Source: Myxococcus dinghuensis
GTDB lineage: Bacteria; Myxococcota; Myxococcia; Myxococcales; Myxococcaceae
Direction of reading: 5' to 3'
Assembly: GCF_024198235.1 (NCBI RefSeq)
Contig: NZ_JAKCFB010000004.1
Coordinates: forward strand, 372,001-436,000
DNA: 64,000 nt
Shown: piece by piece, positions 43,335 to 51,904 of the stretch
How the letters are laid out: each line of letters begins with the position of its first letter
Position numbering within the stretch: the first letter of the stretch is position 1
The notes under the pieces: model-generated
Databases searched by the model: none
Told to the model about the DNA's origin: nothing
The model's input: only the letters and a program-made list of their open reading frames with translations
Made by a program: the position numbers and the translations under genes

Positions 43335-44792
43335 TCAGCGCCCCTTCGGGAAGTGCTTGCGCGTCAGCTCCTCGACGAGCGTCCGCGTGGCGGGGGTGTG
43401 GGCGATACGGGCCTTCTCCGCCGAGAGCGCCTCCGCGCCGACGAGCGACGGCGTCTCCGGCTCCGCCTCCATGAGGGGGAAGTAGCCCTCCGGCACCTCC
43501 TCGCCCTCCTGGCCGACGAGCCCGATGGGCCCGTTGCCATGGCGGCGGCGGAAGAGCACCGGCACCCCGGGGATGCTCTGCTTGCCCTCGGCCAGCTCGT
43601 TGCCGAACTTCATCACCGGCTGCGTCCCCGTCTGGGACAGCTTGTAGATGGCGGCGACGCGGTCGCGCGTGAAGGGGCACGTCATGGTGCGCGCGACGAT
43701 GTGGCCTCCGTACCCGTAGAACTGCGCGGAGGGCTCCCAGCCCACCTGGCGCCGCAGCTCCTCGAACTCTCGCGTGGCCTGCGCGTCGAGCCCGTCCTCC
43801 AGGATGTTGACCGGGCGGATGCCCAGGTCCCGGGCGCGCGTCACCGCGTACAGGTACTGGAGCTTCTTGTTGCCGGAGTCGAAGCGGATGGAGTCCCCCG
43901 CGCCGGGGTCCTCGCGGATGAGCTGGAAGGCGGCGGGGATGCCGGAGGTGAGCGTGTCGAAGGTGTCCAGCAGGTAGCTGGAGCGCTGGGGCCTGCGCTC
44001 GCGCATGGCGCGGAAGGCCGCGTCATCCGAGCCGTAGCGCTGGATGTGCTCGTGCCCCATCGTGCCCACGGGAATCATGCCGAGCTGGCGCGCTCCCTCG
44101 ACGTTGCTCGTGCGCTCCACGCCCACGTCCTTGCAGGCGCGCAGGGCCAGGTGGTGCTGTTCCAGACAGGTGGCGGCGCGCAGGCCGACCTCGAAGATGC
44201 GCGACGGGTCCTCCACCGCTTCGATGAGCTCCTTCACCGTCTCGCGCACCCGTCGGGCATACCCCTCCGAGTCCACGGTGATGGGCACGGGCTTGACGCC
44301 CACCGCGTCCAGCGTCTCGAGCGCGATGGCCTTCTGCTCGTCGCAGGTGACGGTGGCCAGCGCCCGCGCGAGCCCCTCGCGGTCCGTCAGGGCCTGCGTC
44401 GCCACCTGGATGCGGAAGTTGAGCTGGAGCAGCAGCGGCTCCACCCACGAGATGAGCGCCGAGGGACCGGTGAGCGTGAGGATGGGCTCGCGCGCGAAGA
44501 AGACGGAGCCGCGCGGGATGGCGCGCACGACCAGCTTCTCCTTGCGGAGGATGGCCGCGCGGAAGCCCACGCCCATCTCGTAGTCGTACTTCGCGAGATA
44601 CTCGTAGTCCTCTTGCCGGGGCTCGGGAATCAGCGACCGGACGAACGCCGCCAGGTCCAGGGGCATGACCTGGAGCCCGCCCTTGCGGTGCGAGTAGTAG
44701 AACGTCTCCTTGCGCAGGGGCCAACCCGCCTCCGCCATGCTGAACTTGTAGCCATCCGTCGCGAGCAGCGAGGTCGCCATCCTGGGTGTCAT
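43335..44792 (-). CDS. pncB: Nicotinate phosphoribosyltransferase
   Basis: 485 residues. Joins nicotinate and PRPP to give nicotinate mononucleotide in NAD salvage. N-terminal LLATDGYKFSMAEAGWPLRK is the family opening; the conserved histidine-containing region is GMIPVGTMGHEHIQRYGSD, and FDSGNKKLQYLYAV with DGLDAQATREFEELR matches the nucleotide-binding barrel end. The start is ambiguous: ATG 44792 has AGGAG ten bases upstream, while ATG 44780 has GGAGG twelve bases upstream and begins at MATSLLATDG. It forms a unit with the downstream nicotinamidase-like gene. Confidence 0.93.
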   Translation of the reverse strand: MTPRMATSLLATDGYKFSMAEAGWPLRKETFYYSHRKGGLQVMPLDLAAFVRSLIPEPRQEDYEYLAKYDYEMGVGFRAAILRKEKLVVRAIPRGSVFFAREPILTLTGPSALISWVEPLLLQLNFRIQVATQALTDREGLARALATVTCDEQKAIALETLDAVGVKPVPITVDSEGYARRVRETVKELIEAVEDPSRIFEVGLRAATCLEQHHLALRACKDVGVERTSNVEGARQLGMIPVGTMGHEHIQRYGSDDAAFRAMRERRPQRSSYLLDTFDTLTSGIPAAFQLIREDPGAGDSIRFDSGNKKLQYLYAVTRARDLGIRPVNILEDGLDAQATREFEELRRQVGWEPSAQFYGYGGHIVARTMTCPFTRDRVAAIYKLSQTGTQPVMKFGNELAEGKQSIPGVPVLFRRRHGNGPIGLVGQEGEEVPEGYFPLMEAEPETPSLVGAEALSAEKARIAHTPATRTLVEELTRKHFPKGR

Positions 44793-44894
44793 CCTCCGAA
44801 GTCTCCTGAGCCTATGCGTGCCGGCGTGGGTTTCCTACCCTCCGCCCGCGCTTTCCCAGGCGAGCCGCGAGAACATGATTTAGACCTGGAATCC

Positions 44895-46337
44895 ATGTCG
44901 CCCGGCCGCCCTCCCCGCCTGTTCGTCGCGCTCGTCGTCAGTGTCGGCGCGCACGGGTTCATGTGGTGGGGACTGGAGCGGCTGGCTCCCCGACCGGGGG
45001 CGACCTCGGCCCCGCCCTCGCCCTCCCATCAGCCACCCGCCATGGAGTGGGTGGACGTGGAGGTGGCGACGACGGATGTGCCAGCGTCGGCCCCACGAAC
45101 GGACGAGGCGCTTCGACCCGTGGAGCCTCCGACACTCCACCCCTCGGAGCGCTCAGCGCCCCACTCCGACGAGGAGGGATACGCCACGAGGGTGCCGTCG
45201 GGCCTCACGCCTCGCGCGGCCCCGACTCACGCTCCGGAGATGCCGGTCGCCGCCGGCCCCATGACGGCCCTCCCTTCGGTGAGGCCCCCCACGAGTGAAC
45301 CCTCGGCGACGAGCCCCGCTCGCGCCCTCTCGGTGTCCCCCTCCGACGACCGACTTCGCGAGGTCCCGCCGATTCCTCCGGCGCCCCCCCGCGTGGCGAC
45401 GCCCAATGCGGAGGACGCCCCGCGCGCGGCGCCCGCTCCCACGGGCCTCGCGGAAGCAGCGCTGTCGATGGCACCCCTGCAGGGAACGTGGAGCGCGGGC
45501 GCCATCGCCCGGGGGCCGGACCGCGACGCGGCCTCCACCTCTCCCGTGGGAACAAACGCCCAGAGCGCCTCGGGTGGAAGTGGCCGGAACGGCGATACGG
45601 GCGACCCCGCGCCTTCCGCGGGAGCGCTCTCACGGCGGCGTACCCCTCCCACCGCGCAGGACCTGGTCGAGGACCTCGTCTCCGAAAGCGTGGGACGCGG
45701 CAAGGTGGACCGCGGGCTCGTGCATCCCTACTTCAGTCAACTGGGGAAGATGCTCGTGGAGACGTGGGACGCGGACCGCTCCGTGAAGGAGCACGGCCTG
45801 CAGGGCTACTTCGACATGGGCCTGGAGCGAGGACGCGCCTACGCCGAGGTCTGGAGCGAGCGCGCCGCCCACTACGGCGCCTCCGGTGCCTTCGGCGCGA
45901 AGGACGCGCCCGAGGACGACCGTCGCCGCCCCACCAGCAACTCGGGCAACCTCGACCTGCGGCTGAGCCGCGAGCTGCGCGAGAAGATGCGCGAGGAGTT
46001 CCGCGCCACCCGCCGCGCCCTCATCCGCGTCGTGCAGGATGGCCAGGGACGGTTGCTGGACGTGACGCTCGTCGTGCCCAGCCATCAACCGGAGGTGGAC
46101 CGCGAGGCCGTGAAGGACGTCCGCGCCGCCGCCGAGCGACTGCCCCTCCCGCCCCCCGAAGCCACCCAGGGCCGCGCGCGCATCACCAGCCTCTGGCAGT
46201 TCGAGCTCATCCTCTCCATCAGCCCGCCCATCCCCACCTTCACCTTCGAGTTCGACGAGGCGCTCGGCTTCATCGACACGCGGCTGCCACTCGACAAGCG
46301 CATCTACAAACGCGTGCGCCTGGTCGAGCTGCGCTGA
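44895..46337 (+). CDS. TonB-like energy transducer protein
   Basis: 480 residues from ATG 44895. One N-terminal membrane helix (LFVALVVSVGAHGFMWWGL, about 8-27) is followed by about 230 residues of Pro/Ala/Ser/Thr-rich, probably extended, periplasmic linker. A C-terminal folded part (about 260-480) includes SVGRGKVDRGLVHPYFSQLG and RALIRVVQDGQGRLLDVTLV, with the V-x-x-D-G-x-L motif of TonB_C-like domains. TonB proteins couple the proton gradient to outer-membrane receptors. No exbB/exbD or TonB-dependent receptor is adjacent, and the C-terminal domain is larger than usual, so partner and substrate are unknown. Confidence 0.7.
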   Translation: MSPGRPPRLFVALVVSVGAHGFMWWGLERLAPRPGATSAPPSPSHQPPAMEWVDVEVATTDVPASAPRTDEALRPVEPPTLHPSERSAPHSDEEGYATRVPSGLTPRAAPTHAPEMPVAAGPMTALPSVRPPTSEPSATSPARALSVSPSDDRLREVPPIPPAPPRVATPNAEDAPRAAPAPTGLAEAALSMAPLQGTWSAGAIARGPDRDAASTSPVGTNAQSASGGSGRNGDTGDPAPSAGALSRRRTPPTAQDLVEDLVSESVGRGKVDRGLVHPYFSQLGKMLVETWDADRSVKEHGLQGYFDMGLERGRAYAEVWSERAAHYGASGAFGAKDAPEDDRRRPTSNSGNLDLRLSRELREKMREEFRATRRALIRVVQDGQGRLLDVTLVVPSHQPEVDREAVKDVRAAAERLPLPPPEATQGRARITSLWQFELILSISPPIPTFTFEFDEALGFIDTRLPLDKRIYKRVRLVELR

Positions 46338-46419
46338 CGTCGTCACCGCTCCGCGCCACCCCCGCCACACAGCGGAGACACGCGACCCCGACGCCACGGG
46401 CTTTTCACGAAAAACAAGC

Positions 46420-46448
46420 TTAACAATTTTTACCCGGACACATCTGAT
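46420..46448 (+). promoter_or_regulatory. Probable sigma-70 promoter of the secreted lipoprotein gene
   Basis: TTAACA (46420-46425), 17-base spacer, TCTGAT (46443-46448): 5 of 6 and 4 of 6 matches. It lies in an AT-rich pocket (46405-46435), unusual for this genome, 26 bases before the ATG. Confidence 0.5.
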
Positions 46449-46474
46449 GCAGCGCCCAGAAAGGCGGGCGTCCC

Positions 46475-47542
46475 ATGCATCGAAGCATTCGTCGTTCCCC
46501 GGATGTCGTGGTCCTGGCGGTCGTCACGGCGACCCTGACGTTGTTGTCCGGCTGTGGAGAAGGCGTGGGTGACGACCCGTTCGGCGAGTCCGCGGGTGCG
46601 CTCATCAATGGCGTCGGCTCGACGGCGGCGCGGGCCGCGCTGGCCCGGCGCTGGGCGCCCATCCACTACCAGGACACGGACGTGACGGGCTCGCACTCGC
46701 TCAGCGGCCGCTCCGACTACATCACCCGGGTGGACTTCGACGGTGACTGGAACGGCGCGAACAACTGGGACAACACCGGCGCGTACGCGCTCACCGCGCA
46801 CGCGTACCACTCGGTGGTGGAGACGTCGACGCACTGGTACCTGCTCTACACGTTCTTCCATCCGCGCGACTGGTCCGACAACATCTTCGACTCGGAGCAC
46901 GAGAACGACGGCGAGGGCGTGCTCCTCATCGTCCAGCGCAACGGCACCGAGTACGGCGCGCTCGTGGGCGCGGTGACGGTGGCCCACAAGGACTTCTTCT
47001 CGTTCGTCCCCTCGGGCAGCCCGCTCGCGTCGGGCGCGGAGACGGTGGACGGCGCGCTGTCGCTGGCCCTGTTCGAAGGCGAGCTGCACCCCATCACCGC
47101 GCAGGAGGCCAAGGGCCACGGCCTCAAGGCGTGGCCGGCGTACGACATCGTCGGGGACGGCGTGAAGTACTTCCCGTCGCTGACGCTCGCGGAGCAGCCG
47201 TCGTCGCCCACCGACTCCGACGTGCGCTACAAGCTGCTCGACATCTACGGCGCCGAGGGCCTGTGGCCTCGCCGGGACCTGTCCTCGCTGTTCGCCTCCT
47301 CCGGCACGTTCCGGGGCGACACGAGCGGCGGCTGCGGACTCATCGCGGGCAACTGCTCGTCGAACTCCGCCAACGCGCCGTGGGGCTGGGACGACCAGAA
47401 CGACGGCCCCATCCTGCGCGGGGAGATCGCCAACGACCCGGCCAGGCTCGCCGCGTACTACTTCAGCCCCTCGTCGCAGTTCTCCACCACGTACACCTTC
47501 AACCCGTTCAAGGGCATCGGGGCGGACCCGAACCAGCCCTGA
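46475..47542 (+). CDS. Secreted lipoprotein of unknown function
   Basis: 355 residues. Signal II sequence VVTATLTLLSGCGEG (lipid Cys at about 28). The mature protein opens with ARRWAPIHYQDTDVTGS and contains HAYHSVVETSTHWYLLYTFF followed by HPRDWSDN, an aromatic-rich segment with His, Asp and Glu residues (SEHENDGEGVLLIV) that could bind a metal, as in VPS62-like or NPP1-like secreted proteins. The resemblance is loose and I do not assign a family. There are cysteines at GGCGLIAGNCSS. It has its own promoter and is followed by a strong hairpin, so it is a single-gene unit. Confidence 0.72.
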   Translation: MHRSIRRSPDVVVLAVVTATLTLLSGCGEGVGDDPFGESAGALINGVGSTAARAALARRWAPIHYQDTDVTGSHSLSGRSDYITRVDFDGDWNGANNWDNTGAYALTAHAYHSVVETSTHWYLLYTFFHPRDWSDNIFDSEHENDGEGVLLIVQRNGTEYGALVGAVTVAHKDFFSFVPSGSPLASGAETVDGALSLALFEGELHPITAQEAKGHGLKAWPAYDIVGDGVKYFPSLTLAEQPSSPTDSDVRYKLLDIYGAEGLWPRRDLSSLFASSGTFRGDTSGGCGLIAGNCSSNSANAPWGWDDQNDGPILRGEIANDPARLAAYYFSPSSQFSTTYTFNPFKGIGADPNQP

Positions 47543-47563
47543 CGCGACGAGGCCCGACGTCGA

Positions 47564-47600
47564 CCGTGGAGGACGGGCCCGGACGGCCCGCCTTCCACGG
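47564..47600. terminator. Strong hairpin terminator between convergent genes
   Basis: Sixteen-pair stem with one G-U and one mismatch: CCGTGGAGGACGGGCC (47564-47579), 5-base loop, GGCCCGCCTTCCACGG (47585-47600). It sits between the lipoprotein and ppa stops. No T-run, but the stem is very stable. Confidence 0.55.
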
Positions 47601-47610
47601 CGTCACTCCG

Positions 47611-48303
47611 TCAGGAGGCGCGCGCCTTGCGACCCGCGGGGCGGCGGGCGCGGCTGCGGACCGGCGTCGAGGCGGGCTGCCCGAAGACGCGGTCGTAGTC
47701 CTTCATGCTGCGGCGGATGACCTCGAGCGCCTCCGGGCGGTCGTAGACCTCGGCGATCTCCACGCTGCGCTTCCCTTCCCCGGGAATCTGCTTGTAGGTG
47801 AGGAAGTAGTGCTTGAGGCGGTCGAGCAGCGGCCGGGGCAACTGCGCGATGTGCTGCAGCTCGCCGTACACCAGGTCCGACTCCAGCACCGCGATGATCT
47901 TGTCGTCCGCCTCGTTGCCGTCGACCATGCGGAAGCCGCCCACCGGCACCGCGTGCACCAGCAGGTTGCCGTTGCTGACCACCTTCTCCGTCAGCACGCA
48001 CACGTCGATGGGGTCCCCGTCGCCGCGGATGTCCTTGAGGCCCGTGCGCTCCGCGCAGCGCTTCGCCACCAGCTCGTCGCAGTAGGTGCGCGGGATGAAC
48101 CCGTAGAGCGAGGGGCACTGGCTGCTGAAGCGCTGCGGGCGGTCGAGCATCAGGATGCCCGACTCCTTGTCCAGCTCGTACTTCACCGCGTCCGTGGGGA
48201 CGATCTCGATGTACGCGGTGATGACCTCGGGCGCTTCCGCCCCGGGCGTGACGCCATGCCAGGGGTGCGCGGTGAACGTCGTCAAGGGTGCGGTCTTCTT
48301 CAT
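47611..48303 (-). CDS. ppa: Inorganic pyrophosphatase (family I)
   Basis: 230 residues. Hydrolyses pyrophosphate to phosphate. The catalytic signature GDGDPIDVCVL (aspartates for metal binding) is followed by EADDKIIAVLESD, and the N-terminal PTDAVKYELDKESG with LYGFIPRTYCDE gives the substrate pocket. Length fits family I plus a basic C-terminal tail (SRARRPAGRKARAS) that is not conserved. The ATG overlaps the plsC stop by 4 bases, so it is the last gene of an epmA-plsC-ppa operon. Confidence 0.94.
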   Translation of the reverse strand: MKKTAPLTTFTAHPWHGVTPGAEAPEVITAYIEIVPTDAVKYELDKESGILMLDRPQRFSSQCPSLYGFIPRTYCDELVAKRCAERTGLKDIRGDGDPIDVCVLTEKVVSNGNLLVHAVPVGGFRMVDGNEADDKIIAVLESDLVYGELQHIAQLPRPLLDRLKHYFLTYKQIPGEGKRSVEIAEVYDRPEALEVIRRSMKDYDRVFGQPASTPVRSRARRPAGRKARAS

Positions 48304-49043
48304 GTCGGTACGTCTCCCGAGCGGCTGCACGCCTCGGAGTAGAGTTGCGCGACCGCGTCCTCCAGCCGGCGCGTCAGCGCCTCGCGGTCCTCGAGTGTCA
48401 GGTCCTTCGTAAGGATGGGCTCCCCCACCACCAGCGCCACGCGCTGGCCCCACCGGACCGCTCGCCCTCCCTTGGGGAGGATGAGCCGCGTCCCTGATAC
48501 GGCCATGGGCACCACCGGCACGCCCGCCTGGATGGCCAGCGTCGCCGCGCCCTTCTTGAACGGCCGCAAGCGACCGTCCTCGCTGCGCGTGCCCTCGGCA
48601 TAGAAGAGCACGCTCACTCGCTCGCGCAGCGCCGTCACGGCCTCGGACATCCGCGCGCGATCCCCCCCGCCCCCCGAGCGCTCCACGGGGATGTTGCCAG
48701 CCCGCCGCAGCGCCGCGCCGAACACGGGAATCTTGAACAGCTCCGCCTTCGCCACGTAGCGGGTGTGCTTGTCGATGTACGCCAGCTGCAACGGCGCGTC
48801 GTAGTGCGACTGGTGGTTGCACACGAACACGACGTGGCCCTCGGCGGGGATGTGCTCCAACCCCACCGCCTCGTGGCGGACCCCCGCCGACCCGAGCACG
48901 CCCCGGGCCCACAACCTCAACGCCTTGTCCGCTTCCCCGTGGGCCCCCCCCACGGAGAGCGCGGAGATGACCGTCGAGAACACGCCCGTGAGCCCCACCG
49001 CCGACACGCCAGCGAACGCTGTCTGGAGGACCTTGCGAATCAC
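48300..49043 (-). CDS. plsC: 1-acyl-sn-glycerol-3-phosphate acyltransferase
   Basis: 247 residues. Transfers an acyl group to lysophosphatidic acid in phospholipid synthesis. The catalytic NHQSHYD (H-x4-D) follows GHVVFVCNHQSHYDAP. Substrate motifs are FGAALRRAGNIPVERS and FYAEGTRSEDGRLRPFKKGA (EGTRS). One N-terminal hydrophobic segment (TAFAGVSAVGLTGVFSTVIS) anchors it to the membrane. It overlaps epmA and ppa by 4 bases on each side. Confidence 0.93.
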   Translation of the reverse strand: MIRKVLQTAFAGVSAVGLTGVFSTVISALSVGGAHGEADKALRLWARGVLGSAGVRHEAVGLEHIPAEGHVVFVCNHQSHYDAPLQLAYIDKHTRYVAKAELFKIPVFGAALRRAGNIPVERSGGGGDRARMSEAVTALRERVSVLFYAEGTRSEDGRLRPFKKGAATLAIQAGVPVVPMAVSGTRLILPKGGRAVRWGQRVALVVGEPILTKDLTLEDREALTRRLEDAVAQLYSEACSRSGDVPT

Positions 49044-50044
49044 ACGAACTCGTGGGCGGGGAACAGGAGCACATCCGAGATGCGCTGGACCCCGAGCAGC
49101 AGCATCAGGATTCTATCGAGGCCCACCGCGATGCCTGCCGAGGGGGGCATTCGACCTACCGCGTCAAGGAACCGCTCGTCCAGAGGATACACCGAGCGCC
49201 CCAGCCGCTGCCTGAGCGCCTGCTCCTCGACCAGCCGCGCGCGCTGCTCCACCGGGTCCGTCAGCTCCGAGAAGCCGTTCGCCAGCTCCAACCCCTTCGC
49301 GTACAGCTCGACCCGCTCCGCGACACCGGAATCCCCGGGTTTCAGGCGGGACAGGGCGGCCATGGAGGCGGGGTACTCGATGAGGAAGGTGGGCCGCTCG
49401 TGCCCCAGGTCCAGCTCCACGCGCTGCAGGAAGAGGTGGAAGAAGACGTCGTCGAAGCTCTCCGCGTCGCCGGTGCGCACGCCAATGGCCTCGGCGGCGC
49501 GCTTGAGCGAGGGCCCGTCCGAATGGACCCGGATGTCCACGCCGGTGGCGCGCAGCACGGCGTCGCGCACCGTGAGCCGCTCGTAGGGGGTGCGGGTGAA
49601 GAAGGCCGGGTCCGCGCCGGGCTCCCCTTCCGTGGCGTTGCGGCCCGCCTCCGCGAGCGCACCCTCCAGGTCGTCCATGATGGCGTGATAGTCCGCCTGG
49701 GGGCGGTAGAACTCCAGCATCGTGAATTCCGGATTGTGCGTGGGTGACACCTCGCCGTTGCGGAAGACCTTGCAGAGCTGGAACAGCGGCCCGGCGCCGT
49801 CGGCGAGCAGCCGCTTCATGGCGTACTCGGGGCTGGAGTGCAGGTAGAGGGTGCGGGCGGTGCCGACGTCCGTCTCGGGGATGAAGCCCGCCTCGAAGGC
49901 ATTGATGTGGGGCTCCATGCCGGGAGCGGGGACGAGCAGGGGCGTGTCGACCTCCAGGTAGCCGTGGGCGGCGAAGAAGCGTCGAAGGGCGGCGTAGAGG
50001 GCCTGGCGTCCGCGCGCGGCCCGCCATTGAGAAAGGTTGGGCAT
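49040..50044 (-). CDS. epmA: Elongation factor P beta-lysyltransferase EpmA (GenX/PoxA)
   Basis: 334 residues. A class II lysyl-tRNA synthetase catalytic core without the anticodon domain. It attaches beta-lysine to EF-P. Motif regions: GYLEVDTPLLVPAPGMEPHI, YLHSSPEYAMKRLLADGAG, LFQLCKVFRNGE with HNPEFTMLEFYRP (motif 2), and GIAVGLDRILMLLLGV (motif 3). The length is the E. coli EpmA size. EpmB (lysine 2,3-aminomutase) and EF-P are not in this window. The start is 18 bases from the divergent peptidase gene. Confidence 0.94.
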   Translation of the reverse strand: MPNLSQWRAARGRQALYAALRRFFAAHGYLEVDTPLLVPAPGMEPHINAFEAGFIPETDVGTARTLYLHSSPEYAMKRLLADGAGPLFQLCKVFRNGEVSPTHNPEFTMLEFYRPQADYHAIMDDLEGALAEAGRNATEGEPGADPAFFTRTPYERLTVRDAVLRATGVDIRVHSDGPSLKRAAEAIGVRTGDAESFDDVFFHLFLQRVELDLGHERPTFLIEYPASMAALSRLKPGDSGVAERVELYAKGLELANGFSELTDPVEQRARLVEEQALRQRLGRSVYPLDERFLDAVGRMPPSAGIAVGLDRILMLLLGVQRISDVLLFPAHEFV

Positions 50045-50062
50045 GGGCGCCACGGAAGTAAC

Positions 50063-51802
50063 ATGCGCGTCCGCATGCTCCCAAGGATTCCCCTCTACCT
50101 CGCCCTCGCCTGCTGCCTCGGCGCCTGCGCGCCCAAGGCGCTCCCCCCTCCGCCGCAGCAGGCCCCGAGCGAGGAGCAGCAGCTCACCACGGAGGTCCGC
50201 GCGCTCGCCTCGCGCGCGGAGGGCTTGCTGGAGGAGCAGCACCGGCTCGTCTGGGTGTTCTGGACGGAGGGGCGGCACGTCGACGTGGGCGGCACGTACG
50301 CGGGCCAGGAGGGCCTGTTCGGCCTCGACTCCATCCGGAAGATCGACCGGCTGCGCCAGCTCACGAAGGACGCGCGCGAGCTGCGCGCGCTCACCGCGCT
50401 GCACTCGCACTTCGCGGGGGAGTACCTGGCGCACGCGCTGGCGGAGTCCAACGACGCGTCCGCGAACCTGGAGGCGTCGCTCACCTTCACGGTGGACGGC
50501 AAGGAGCTGCGCTACCGCGACCTGGAGCGGCTGCTCGCCAACGAGCGCAACGCGACGAAGCGCCGCGCGCTCTACGCGGAGGCCACGCCCGCGCTGGAGC
50601 GGCTCAACCAGACGCTGCGGCGCAAGGAGGAGCGCGCGCGGGAGCTGGTGCGCGAGCTGGGCTTCCCGTCCTACGAGGCGTTCGGCAGCGAGCTGCGGCA
50701 GGCGGACCTGGGGCGGCTGAGCGTGCTGGCGGAGGAGATCCTCCAGGCCACGCAGGCGCCGTACCGGGTGGTGATGGAGCGGCTGAGCCAGCGCGAGCTG
50801 GCCATGGCCTTCAAGGACCTCACCCGCGCCGACATCCCGCGGCTGTTCCGCTCGCGCGAGGTGGAGGACGCCTTCCCCAAGGGCGAGTCGCTGCTCAAGG
50901 CGCAGGCGACGCTCGCGGGCATGAGCCTGAAGTTGTCGGACCTGAAGAACCTCCAGGTCGACTCGCGCGACCTGCCGCGCAAGAGCTCCCGGCCGCTGGC
51001 GCTCGCGGTGAAGGTGCCGGACGACGTGCGCTTCTCCTTCAAGCCGGGCACGGGCGCGCTGCACCAGGCGCGCGTGCTCCACGAGTTCGGGCACGCGCTG
51101 CACCTGGCCTTCACGCGCGAGACGCGCTTCGAGCTGGCGCGCCTGGGCAACCCCACCGTGGGCGAGGCCTACTCCGCCCTCTTCGAGGACCTGCTCGAGG
51201 ACCCGGTGTGGCTGGAGGAGCACGCGGGCATCAGCGGCGAGCAGCGCGCGCAGTTCCTCGCCACCTCCAGCGCGCACAAGCTGTACCTCATCCGTCACGC
51301 CGCGGGGCGGCTGCTGTACCAGTTGGAGCTGCACCGCCGCCCGGACGTGGACGCGCGGGCGCTGTACCGCGAGGTGATGGCGCGCACGGACGGCATCCCC
51401 ATGACGGACGAGGACGCGGCGCGCTACCTGGTGGACCAGGAGGACTTCTTCCAGTCCGCGGACAGCTTCCGCGCGTGGTTCCTCGCCGGCCAGCTCCAGG
51501 CCCAGCTCAAGGCGCGCTTCGGCCCCGCGTGGTGGCGCTCGGCCCAGGCGGGCGAGTTCCTCGAGGCCCTGTGGGCGCGCGGCAACGCGCTGTCCGCCCG
51601 CGAGGTGGCGGAGGCCATCGGCGAGAAGGGCATCGAACCGGACGTGCTCCTCCTGCGGCTGGGCACCACGCTCCAGGTCCCCATCCGCCTGGACCTCCAG
51701 GGCTCCGAGGAGGCCCTCGCCCCCGAGGGCGTCCCCGCGCCCGGACCCGAGGGAACCCCCGCCCCGGCGGAGCCGGCGGTCAGCGCGGGCGACGGGCGCT
51801 GA
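50063..51802 (+). CDS. M3-family metallopeptidase-like lipoprotein
   Basis: 579 residues from ATG 50063, with GGAAG upstream. Lipobox ALACCLGAC (lipid Cys 22). The zinc motif HEFGHALHL lies at 340-344 in ARVLHEFGHALHLAF, and about 27 residues later GEAYSALFEDLLEDPVWL supplies the third ligand Glu, as in the M3 (thimet/oligoendopeptidase F) family. The helical front part (RLVWVFWTEGRHVDVGG; SYEAFGSELRQADL) and later FRAWFLAGQLQAQLKARFG fit the same family. An anchored peptidase facing the periplasm or the surface is likely. The tail is Pro/Ala-rich. Divergent from epmA. Confidence 0.87.
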   Translation: MRVRMLPRIPLYLALACCLGACAPKALPPPPQQAPSEEQQLTTEVRALASRAEGLLEEQHRLVWVFWTEGRHVDVGGTYAGQEGLFGLDSIRKIDRLRQLTKDARELRALTALHSHFAGEYLAHALAESNDASANLEASLTFTVDGKELRYRDLERLLANERNATKRRALYAEATPALERLNQTLRRKEERARELVRELGFPSYEAFGSELRQADLGRLSVLAEEILQATQAPYRVVMERLSQRELAMAFKDLTRADIPRLFRSREVEDAFPKGESLLKAQATLAGMSLKLSDLKNLQVDSRDLPRKSSRPLALAVKVPDDVRFSFKPGTGALHQARVLHEFGHALHLAFTRETRFELARLGNPTVGEAYSALFEDLLEDPVWLEEHAGISGEQRAQFLATSSAHKLYLIRHAAGRLLYQLELHRRPDVDARALYREVMARTDGIPMTDEDAARYLVDQEDFFQSADSFRAWFLAGQLQAQLKARFGPAWWRSAQAGEFLEALWARGNALSAREVAEAIGEKGIEPDVLLLRLGTTLQVPIRLDLQGSEEALAPEGVPAPGPEGTPAPAEPAVSAGDGR

Positions 51803-51828
51803 CGCGGACGGGGCCTCCCACGGCGACG

Positions 51829-51858
51829 CGGGGGCCCCTGGAACGACGAGGGCCCCCG
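51829..51858. terminator. Hairpin between convergent genes
   Basis: CGGGGGCCC (51829-51837), 12-base loop, GGGCCCCCG (51850-51858), a perfect 9-base stem in the gap between the peptidase and SPFH stops. No T-run. Confidence 0.45.
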
Positions 51859-51904
51859 TCCCATCTGGAACGGAGGCCCTCGGGTCGGCGCGACGGGAGG
51901 CGGA

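Noticed and set aside
43287..44894. Long N-terminal extension of the TonB-like frame through pncB
   Set aside because: The extension is antisense to pncB, which has an unmistakable product; the membrane helix begins right after ATG 44895.
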